A stretch of DNA of 64,000 bases from the NCBI GenBank assembly GCA_029858965.1, contig JAOUDZ010000001.1:1-64000 (forward strand), read 5' to 3'. The stretch is from Cyclobacteriaceae bacterium (lineage in GTDB: Bacteria > Bacteroidota > Bacteroidia > Cytophagales > Cyclobacteriaceae). A model generated the notes under the pieces. The model saw only the letters and a program-made list of their open reading frames with translations. It was not told the origin of the DNA and made no database searches. A program made the position numbers and the translations under genes. Below, piece after piece: positions 54,062 through 61,226 of the stretch (within the stretch, counting starts at the first letter, position 1; every line of letters begins with the position of its first letter).

Positions 54062-55399
54062 CTACATCAGCTCATTTGCAAGATTTGCCAACTCAGATCG
54101 CTCTCCCTTCTCCAGTGTAATGTGTGCATATAACTCGTGATCCTGAAGCCTGTCTATTAGGGTAGACAAGCCATTGCTTTGGGAATCCAGATACGGTGTA
54201 TCGATTTGATAAACATCCCCCGTAAAAATTATTTTGGTGTTTTCACCCGCGCGCGTGATTATGGTTTTGACTTCATGCGGTGTGAGGTTCTGCGCTTCGT
54301 CAACAATGAAGCAAATATTGGACAAACTCCGACCACGTATGTAGGCCAACGGCGTAATCATTAATTTTTCCTGATTCACCATGTCTGTGATCCGCGCGTA
54401 TTCTTTATCTGATTCGCTGTATTGATTTTGTATAAACTTCAGGTTATCCCAGAGCGGCTCCATGTATGGATTCACCTTCGATTTAATATCTCCGGGCAAA
54501 TAACCAATGTCCTTATTACTGAGCGGAACAATTGGCCGGGCCAGGTAAATTTGTTTGTACTCCTTTTTCTGTTCCAGCGCAGCGGCCAAGGCAAGGAGTG
54601 TTTTCCCGGTTCCGGCAACGCCCTGGATAGACACCAGTTTTATCTCTGATCTTAAAGCGGCGTGGATTGCAAATGTCTGCTCCGCATTCCGGGGCTTGAC
54701 ACCGTAAACGGATCTTTTTTCCACATGCTCCAGCATTTCGTTGAGCGGATTATAATAGGCTAACGCAGACTTTTTACCACTTTTCAAAATGTAATAGTGA
54801 TTTTTTACAGCCTCCATTTTTCCAAGCAAATCAGCCGGAGGGCAATAACCTTTTTCGTATAGTAAGTTGATCATGTTTGAATCAACATTCTCAAGAATGG
54901 TTTTACCCGTGTACAGCGATGATATATTCTGTACTTTCCCTGTAGTATAATCTTCAGACTGCAAGCCCAACGCCTTCGCTTTAAGCCTGAGGTTCACATC
55001 CTTGGAGACAAGGATGATTTTCCTGTCCTGTTCTTCCTTCTGAAGTTGCAAGGCGGAATTAAGTATGCGATGATCTGGTTTTTCCTCATTAAAAACCTTA
55101 TTCGCGTCAACGGTACTATTGGTATCCATCAATACCTTAAAGAAACCTTTCCCTTTACCATTGAGGGCATTCCATTTGTGAAGCATCTGGCCTTTAGCCA
55201 GTTTGTCAATTAAACGGATGAATTCACGTGCCTCAAAATTCTTCGTATCATTTCCTTTTTTGAAGTTGTCAAGTTCCTCCAACACGGTAATGGGGATGCC
55301 GACGTCATGTTCATCGAAGTTGAGAATGGAATTGTGTTCGTAAATAATAACTGAGGTATCGAGTACGAAGGTCTTTCTTTCCTTTTTGGTTTTAGCCAT
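54062..55399 (-). CDS. PIN domain-PhoH family ATPase
   Basis: Start at ATG 55399 (MAKTKKERK); the frame begins with TTG at 55408. 445 residues. N-terminal PIN nuclease domain (about 10-150) with the acidic residues of VLDTSVIIYEH (Asp 14), VLEELDNFKK (Glu 41/42), KPDHRIL and VSKDVNLRLKA. C-terminal PhoH ATPase: Walker A GVAGTGKT (260-267), ARPIVPLSNKDIGYLPG, and Walker B FIVDEAQNLTPHEVKTI. PhoH2-type fusions unwind and cut RNA; the PIN domain is complete, so the nuclease is probably active. 84 bp downstream of the AlbA_2 gene. Confidence 0.93.
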   Translation of the reverse strand: MAKTKKERKTFVLDTSVIIYEHNSILNFDEHDVGIPITVLEELDNFKKGNDTKNFEAREFIRLIDKLAKGQMLHKWNALNGKGKGFFKVLMDTNSTVDANKVFNEEKPDHRILNSALQLQKEEQDRKIILVSKDVNLRLKAKALGLQSEDYTTGKVQNISSLYTGKTILENVDSNMINLLYEKGYCPPADLLGKMEAVKNHYYILKSGKKSALAYYNPLNEMLEHVEKRSVYGVKPRNAEQTFAIHAALRSEIKLVSIQGVAGTGKTLLALAAALEQKKEYKQIYLARPIVPLSNKDIGYLPGDIKSKVNPYMEPLWDNLKFIQNQYSESDKEYARITDMVNQEKLMITPLAYIRGRSLSNICFIVDEAQNLTPHEVKTIITRAGENTKIIFTGDVYQIDTPYLDSQSNGLSTLIDRLQDHELYAHITLEKGERSELANLANELM

Positions 55400-55483
55400 G
55401 CTACACAAAGAACTTGGTTTTCGAAATGTAATGAATGGAAATGAAAGCGAGTGCTTTTACAAAAGAATTTTTTATGAAAATTT

Positions 55484-56173
55484 TCAGAAGGCCAACGTAT
55501 ATTGATCCTCATTTTCATGGGGTATAATACGAAGCACATTGGCGAGTACCAGCAGTACTAGTTTATGGGAAGCATAGAAGCGTTTCATACCGCTTACGCG
55601 CACAAACTCTTTTAAGGTAATGGACTTATTCTCTTCCAGATACTTCATCAGCAACTTTTCGTGATCACCATAGCGGAAACGTATGTCTTTTCGCAGGCGC
55701 TTTCGTTTAATTATCTCTCTTAGTTCGCGACTTGCTTTTATACTTTTGTCAGCCACCCGAACAAAGTAATCTTTTGATTGATTTTCAGCAATCATGTAGT
55801 GTGGCTTTTTTTCACTTTCAAAGATCTCGAATTGCAGAACTGTTCGTGAACCTCCCAGGGGAATAAAAGTTTCGCGCAATGGCAGGGGTGGTTTTACGTT
55901 CTTCAAAGCCTCGACAATAACATGTGATTCTCCTTCAGGGTATTTCAGACCCCGAATACTCCCATCATCACCAATACCCACCAAAAGTATTCCTCCAACG
56001 GTATTTGCGAAGGCAACCATTTCACGGACAATTTTCATCGGGTCGGATGCTTTGTGCTTGAACTCAAGCGTTAAACATTCGCCCCGGGCCACTAATTTCT
56101 TGAGATCCAGAACTTGTTGTCGATTGTAAGCAAAGGACTCCTGTAGTTTCAATCCATTGATGCTTGATGACAT
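55484..56173 (-). CDS. AlbA_2/Schlafen-type DNA-binding domain protein
   Basis: 229 residues. Residues about 25-130 form an AlbA_2 (AAA_4, Schlafen-like) domain: LEFKHKASDPMKIVREMVAFANTVGG with its core ANTVGGILLVGIGDDGSIRG. The C-terminal 60 residues (MKYLEENKSITLKEFVRVSG) look like a winged helix. AlbA_2 proteins bind nucleic acid and act as regulators, and some take part in defence. No toxin or nuclease partner lies beside it, so regulation is the simpler reading. Co-directional with the PhoH gene (84 bp) and the MoxR gene upstream (115 bp). Confidence 0.85.
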   Translation of the reverse strand: MSSSINGLKLQESFAYNRQQVLDLKKLVARGECLTLEFKHKASDPMKIVREMVAFANTVGGILLVGIGDDGSIRGLKYPEGESHVIVEALKNVKPPLPLRETFIPLGGSRTVLQFEIFESEKKPHYMIAENQSKDYFVRVADKSIKASRELREIIKRKRLRKDIRFRYGDHEKLLMKYLEENKSITLKEFVRVSGMKRFYASHKLVLLVLANVLRIIPHENEDQYTLAF

Positions 56174-56288
56174 GGTGGAATAAAGCTTCTAACTATAGTT
56201 CAATAATGAAATTTCTTAATACGCCATGGCAAAAATTTCAGTTCCATCTCACCGGCAGGTTAAGATAGATTAAGACTTGAGGTAATCC

Positions 56289-57803
56289 TTAGATTCTACC
56301 TCCCATTACATCATCATCATCATCGTCCTCTTGCCCGGGACGCGGGATGGAAAACATACCACTTAGCAAATCTTTAAACTGAAGGCCTGCTGTAAGATTG
56401 TGTTTGCTGATCAAACTATATTCTGCCAACCCGTGCAGGGCAAACTCCATCAAGAAGAGTTTGGTATGGGCATCCTGACCTTTGTGAAACTCGTTTACCA
56501 GGTCCAGTAATCCGGGGATACTCTTTATCTTCTTTTCAAATTCAGCTTGTGAAATATCATTGAGCAGGTCCACAGTGTTTCCATCACCAAACCAATTGGA
56601 TATTTTCTTGTAAGGGCTTTTTTCTTTCTGCTTCCTGAATTTGTCAGGATCCGGGAAATAATTCACAAACTGGGCACGCAATGCTTTTCCCACCAGATTT
56701 TGTGCTACAATTCCGGGTCCTTCCTGCTCACCCTCATATACCAGTTCAACCTTTCCGGTTATGGCCGGAATGACGCCTACAAAATCGGCTATTCTGATAT
56801 GTGCGTTTTTTTCCCCGTTGATAATGCTTCTGCGTTCTGCCGAGGCCATAAGATTCTCATATGCAGAAATGGTAAGCCGGGCAGAAACACCACTCTTGGA
56901 ATCTACATACTCACTCGAGCGTGCTTCAAAAGCAATTTGCTCAACCAGGTCTTTTGCAATTTCATTTACGGCGATGGAGTTGCGTTGCACCTCCTTTAAT
57001 CGTGCCTCCTGCTGTGTAATGCGCTTTCCAATGTCCAGCGTCTTCGGATAATGTGTTATGATCTGACTGTCAATCCGGTCTTTCAATGGGGTAACAATAC
57101 TTCCGCGATTTGTGTAGTCTTCAGGATTTGCCGTAAACACAAATTGAATGTCCAATACCATCCTGATTTTGAAGCCACGGATTTGAATGTCACCTTCCTG
57201 GAGAATATTGAAAAGTGCTACTTGTATTCGGGCCTGCAGATCGGGCAATTCATTGATAACAAAAATGCATCGGTTTGAGCGTGGTATTAGTCCAAAATGT
57301 ATCACACGTTCGTCAGAATAAGGAAGCTTGAGCGAGGCCGCTTTTATAGGATCTACATCCCCGATCAAATCCGCGATTGAAACATCGGGGGTTGCCAATT
57401 TCTCGGCATAGCGATCGTCTCTGTGTAGCCACGAGATTGGCGTATCATCACCTAACTCCTTTACCCTGTCCTTGCCAAAGCGGGATATTGGAGCAAGTGG
57501 ATCATCGTTCAACTCAGCACCTTCGATGATGGGTACATATTCATCCAGTAAATTGACCATTAACCGGGCCAACCTTGTCTTGGCCTGCCCGCGCAAGCCC
57601 AACAGATTGATATCATGACCGGCAAGAATGGCACGTTCAAGATCAGGAATTACCGTTTCTTCATATCCCCAAATACCAGAGAAAACTGTTTCTTTTTTCT
57701 TGAGCCGTGAGATCAGATTCTCCCGAAGTTCTTCCTTGATCGACTTCGATTTATAATTGGAACGCTTAAGTTGACCCAGTGTGCTAATTTTTGAATGATC
57801 CAT
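56289..57803 (-). CDS. MoxR/magnesium-chelatase-like AAA ATPase with altered nucleotide-binding motifs
   Basis: 504 residues. AAA region about 40-330 of the MoxR/ChlI group. The P-loop reads GLRGQAKT (69-76), with Ala in place of the last Gly, and the Walker B Asp-Glu is Asn-Glu (VINE, 184-185). Sensor and arginine regions follow (FTANPEDYTNRG, PLKDRID). The C-terminus is acidic (EDDDDDDV at about 494-501), a possible interaction tail. It lies 51 bp downstream of a VWA-domain gene: MoxR-VWA pairs are known chaperone or metal-insertion modules. The changes may reduce ATP hydrolysis, but they may also be normal for this Bacteroidota subfamily. Confidence 0.88.
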   Translation of the reverse strand: MDHSKISTLGQLKRSNYKSKSIKEELRENLISRLKKKETVFSGIWGYEETVIPDLERAILAGHDINLLGLRGQAKTRLARLMVNLLDEYVPIIEGAELNDDPLAPISRFGKDRVKELGDDTPISWLHRDDRYAEKLATPDVSIADLIGDVDPIKAASLKLPYSDERVIHFGLIPRSNRCIFVINELPDLQARIQVALFNILQEGDIQIRGFKIRMVLDIQFVFTANPEDYTNRGSIVTPLKDRIDSQIITHYPKTLDIGKRITQQEARLKEVQRNSIAVNEIAKDLVEQIAFEARSSEYVDSKSGVSARLTISAYENLMASAERRSIINGEKNAHIRIADFVGVIPAITGKVELVYEGEQEGPGIVAQNLVGKALRAQFVNYFPDPDKFRKQKEKSPYKKISNWFGDGNTVDLLNDISQAEFEKKIKSIPGLLDLVNEFHKGQDAHTKLFLMEFALHGLAEYSLISKHNLTAGLQFKDLLSGMFSIPRPGQEDDDDDDVMGGRI

Positions 57804-57854
57804 TCTTGTGGTTTAATGTAACGATGCCCGATGACCTGCCAAATCGTTAACCTG

Positions 57855-58952
57855 TTATAAATTTTTCCTTCTATTCTTTCTAAAATCTTCGAATACTAAG
57901 TTACCCAGCCCCTCAAGGCTGCTGTAGTATGCATTTCCATTGTTTTCTTTTGTAAAATCTCGCACAAATGCTTTCAAGTATGGGTCGGTGGCAATCATAA
58001 AGGTAGTAACAGGCACTTTCAGTTTTCTCAATTGACCAGCCAGGTTGAGCGTTTTTCCCAAAATCTTCTGATCGAGTCCGAATGCGTTTTTATAATACCT
58101 GATTCCCTCTTTAATACAAGTAGGTTTTCCATCGGTGATCATGAAGATTTGCTTGTTGGTGTTTTTCCGACGGCGTAAAATGTCCATCGCCAGTTCAAGT
58201 CCAGCAACTGTGTTGGTGTGATATGGTCCAACCTGCAGGTAGGGCAGGTCTTTGATTTCAATTTGCCATGCATCATCACCAAATACCAAAATATCTAAAG
58301 TGTCTTTTGGATATTTTTTGGTAATAAGTTCAGCCAAAGCCATCGCTACTTTTTTAGCCGGAGTGATGCGGTCTTCTCCGTACAAAATCATCGAATGTGA
58401 TATATCAATCATCAAGACGGTGGAAGTTTGTGTTTTAAACTCACTTTCCATGACCTCCAGATCAGCCTCCGTCATGAAGAAGTCATCCAGACCATGATTA
58501 ATCTGGGCATTTCGCAACGAATCTGTCACCGACAGTTGATCCAATGTGTCCCCAAATTCATAATCACGTTTCTCGGTTGTCTGCTCATCTCCCCTGCCAC
58601 TGTGGTGCGTGTTGTGTTCGCCTGACCTGGTCTTTTTAAGTTTTCCGAAAATCTCCTCCAGGGCCGACTGCCGCAGGTTTTGTTCGCTTTTGGCTTTCAG
58701 CTTGAATTCACCCTTGGGTCCCTCCTCAGTGATGTAGCCTTTTTTCTTCAAGTCCTCAATGAAGTCACCGATTCCATACTTGCCGTTAGTAAGACCGTAT
58801 TGCCGGTCAACCTCCGTAAGCCATTGCAGCGCCTCCGCCACATTTCCTGAAGTGATCAGGATCAGCTGCATGAAAACCTTGAGCAACTTTTCAAAGTCAC
58901 TTTTGGCTTCATTGGGTGGAGGCGTAAAATTTGAAAAACGATAACCAAGCAT
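57855..58952 (-). CDS. VWA domain protein (partner of the MoxR ATPase)
   Basis: 365 residues, no signal peptide, so cytoplasmic. Residues about 175-350 are a von Willebrand A domain with a complete MIDAS: DISHS (Asp 183, Ser 185, Ser 187), a Thr in YHTNTVAGLELA and ITDGKP. The N-terminal part (about 1-170) has a helical region and a charged linker rich in His and Glu (SGEHNTHHSGRGDEQ). Matches CoxE/BatA-like partners of MoxR AAA proteins. First gene of the pair; the MoxR gene follows after 51 bp on the same strand. Confidence 0.9.
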   Translation of the reverse strand: MLGYRFSNFTPPPNEAKSDFEKLLKVFMQLILITSGNVAEALQWLTEVDRQYGLTNGKYGIGDFIEDLKKKGYITEEGPKGEFKLKAKSEQNLRQSALEEIFGKLKKTRSGEHNTHHSGRGDEQTTEKRDYEFGDTLDQLSVTDSLRNAQINHGLDDFFMTEADLEVMESEFKTQTSTVLMIDISHSMILYGEDRITPAKKVAMALAELITKKYPKDTLDILVFGDDAWQIEIKDLPYLQVGPYHTNTVAGLELAMDILRRRKNTNKQIFMITDGKPTCIKEGIRYYKNAFGLDQKILGKTLNLAGQLRKLKVPVTTFMIATDPYLKAFVRDFTKENNGNAYYSSLEGLGNLVFEDFRKNRRKNL

Positions 58953-59304
58953 TTGGAAAAGGTTTATATCCTTACTTAACCATTAATTTGCCAATTCTGT
59001 TTCGGGGTTCAATACTTTATTTGTCAAAAAATTAAAAGAGGCATGTAAGTTACAACCTGGAAAATAAGAATAAGTGGAACAATTAGTGTGGCCAATGCCC
59101 TGCATTAAATATGGATCGTGTATAAAACGATGTCGTCATGTAATGGGTAGCATGCATAATCAACTATACCTGCTAATGCTGAAAGTGTCTTGTGTGCGAT
59201 TAGCTACTACGGTAGCAAACCAGAATCCAATTTACCACCATGTTCCTAGCAATAATAACCGCAGTGAAACAAAAGGACCTTTGATATCAATAAATCTCAA
59301 ATTT
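58953..59304. other. Intergenic region, nothing recognised
   Basis: 352 bp between the VWA gene start and the end of the membrane hydroxylase gene, both on the minus strand. It is AT-rich. The only structure seen is a 5-bp hairpin GCTAC-TACG-GTAGC (59203-59216) without a T-run. No consensus promoter and no convincing ORF. Confidence 0.5.
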
Positions 59305-59931
59305 TTACGCGCTTTTCTTCTTTTCTTTCATTGTTCCGTAGATATAATCCCACAACGGCGAGGAAACTCCAAAGAGGAAATCACCATCCTTATAGTGGTG
59401 CTTACTATGGTTTATCCAAAGTGACCTGAAAGAATTCTTAGGAGGCTGATAGGCATGCACTATGTAATGGACCGACAAATAGCCCGAATAACCAACCAAA
59501 AAACCTGGTAAGAATGAAAATGCAAAATCGCCCAAAATAAGTCGAAACAATAGTAACAAAATTGTAGCAATGGTAACACTCAGTAACGGTGGCATTGCAA
59601 GACGATCTTTATCTTTTGGAAATTCATGATGCACGCCATGTGCAACATACTGAATTTTTTTCCTTAGCGCCGTAAAGGTACGCATGTGGAAGAAATGTCG
59701 GTGAACATTGTACTCTACCCAAGTGAACGCAAGCACGCCCAGAAAGAACATGGTGGTAGTTTGCCATACCGATAAGGAAGTATGGGTGATGCTCCAATAC
59801 AGCAGCACTATTGCGAACGTAACAAAAATCAACAATGGTATTGAAATATGGGTTCGCGATAGTTTTTCCAAAACAGGATTTTTGAAAAGCTGTTTGGTCC
59901 CATAATTTTTTGGCGCAAATTCAGATTCCAT
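59305..59931 (-). CDS. Fatty acid hydroxylase/sterol desaturase family membrane protein
   Basis: 208 residues. About four transmembrane segments and the eight-histidine di-iron motif: HRHFFH, HGVHHEFPKDKDR (HxxHH), HYIVHAY and HSKHHYKD. This matches the fatty-acid 2-hydroxylase/sterol desaturase superfamily. In Bacteroidota such enzymes are thought to hydroxylate the fatty acids of sphingolipids or ornithine lipids; the substrate here is not shown. 59 bp downstream of bshA on the same strand, with no clear link to bacillithiol. Confidence 0.92.
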   Translation of the reverse strand: MESEFAPKNYGTKQLFKNPVLEKLSRTHISIPLLIFVTFAIVLLYWSITHTSLSVWQTTTMFFLGVLAFTWVEYNVHRHFFHMRTFTALRKKIQYVAHGVHHEFPKDKDRLAMPPLLSVTIATILLLLFRLILGDFAFSFLPGFLVGYSGYLSVHYIVHAYQPPKNSFRSLWINHSKHHYKDGDFLFGVSSPLWDYIYGTMKEKKKSA

Positions 59932-59990
59932 AATATCAATCCTCAGTTACAAATTTAAAGCAGGGCAAATGATATTCAAAGACAGTCATT

Positions 59991-61133
59991 TCAGATTGTC
60001 GCTTTGGAAGTGGTTTTTTCCACGATTCGCTGGTAATACGCTTCGTATAGCGGTAGAATCTGGGTAATGTCAAATTCCTTTGCCCGTTTTAATGCATTCT
60101 CTTTGAATTTGGGCAGATTATCTTTGTCCAGCACAAATAGTGCCTTACGGGTCATATCTTCAATATCGCCTACCGGGCTCAAGAAACCGGTTACGCCCTG
60201 AATATTAAGTTCAGGGATACCACCCACATTGGACGAAATTACAGGCACCTCACAGGCCATGGCTTCCAATGCGGCCAGACCAAAACTCTCTTTTTCAGAT
60301 GGCATGATAAAAAGATCCGCAACGGAGAGAACTTCTTCAACGGCCTCCAGTTTTCCCAGAAACCGAATAGCATCGCCAATGCCGAGTTCACGGCCCAACG
60401 CTTCTGCTTTCATCCGTTCAGGACCATCGCCAATCATGAGTAATTTCGCAGGGATTTCATGGTGGATATTTGCAAAAATATTAATTACATCGTCTACGCG
60501 TTTAACCTTTCTGAAATTCGAAGTGTGAACGATCAACGCTTCGTCATTCGGGCAAATTGCCGTTTTAAAGTGATCTTTCTTTTGCTTCTTGAACTTTTCA
60601 AGATCGATGAAATTAGGGATCACTTCAATCTCATTCGTAATCTTAAAGTATTCAAAAGTCTCTCTTTTCAGCTCCTCGGAAACAGCAGTGACACCGTCAG
60701 ATTGGTTTATACTGAAAGTAACTACCGGCTCATAGGAAGCATCTTTACCGACTAACGTTATATCTGTACCATGCAGTGTTGTAACAACCGGAATAACAAT
60801 TCCATGCGTCTTCAAGATTTGCTTTGCCATGTACGCCGCAGAAGCATGAGGGATAGCATAATGCACATGCAATAAATCCAGCTTTTCATTTTTTACAACA
60901 CTCACCATCATGCTCGCCAGCGCGAGTTCATAGGGAGGGTATTCGAAAAGTGGATAATTATGAAACTCAACCTCGTGATAGAACAAATTTTCATTCAGAA
61001 AATCCAGTCGGGCAGGCTGGGAATAGGTAATAAAATGCACTTTGTGCCCGTGTTTTGCCAGACCTTTTCCGAGTTCAGTTGCCACTACGCCACTCCCTCC
61101 AAAGGTAGGGTAGCATACAATTCCAATATTCAT
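59991..61133 (-). CDS. bshA: N-acetyl-alpha-D-glucosaminyl L-malate synthase (bacillithiol synthesis)
   Basis: GT4 enzyme that joins UDP-GlcNAc and L-malate, the first step of bacillithiol synthesis. 380 residues, standard. BshA-typical motifs: YPTFGGSGVVATELGKGLA, FHNYPLFEYPPYELALAS, HVHYAIPHASAAYMAKQIL, TLHGTDITLVG, and the C-terminal EKESFGLAALEAMACEVPVI. The PPYELALAS and HYAIPHA signatures separate it from ordinary GT4. bshB/bshC are not in the window. The DinB protein at 23.7-24.2 kb may be a bacillithiol user (inference). Confidence 0.96.
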   Translation of the reverse strand: MNIGIVCYPTFGGSGVVATELGKGLAKHGHKVHFITYSQPARLDFLNENLFYHEVEFHNYPLFEYPPYELALASMMVSVVKNEKLDLLHVHYAIPHASAAYMAKQILKTHGIVIPVVTTLHGTDITLVGKDASYEPVVTFSINQSDGVTAVSEELKRETFEYFKITNEIEVIPNFIDLEKFKKQKKDHFKTAICPNDEALIVHTSNFRKVKRVDDVINIFANIHHEIPAKLLMIGDGPERMKAEALGRELGIGDAIRFLGKLEAVEEVLSVADLFIMPSEKESFGLAALEAMACEVPVISSNVGGIPELNIQGVTGFLSPVGDIEDMTRKALFVLDKDNLPKFKENALKRAKEFDITQILPLYEAYYQRIVEKTTSKATI

Positions 61134-61226
61134 CTGGTTCGTTGTGGTTTATATTAGTATTAGTGTGTGCGTTGCGTGTGCGGTCAGATTTATGGTTGTC
61201 CTTAAGTTTCTCCAATTATAGCATTT

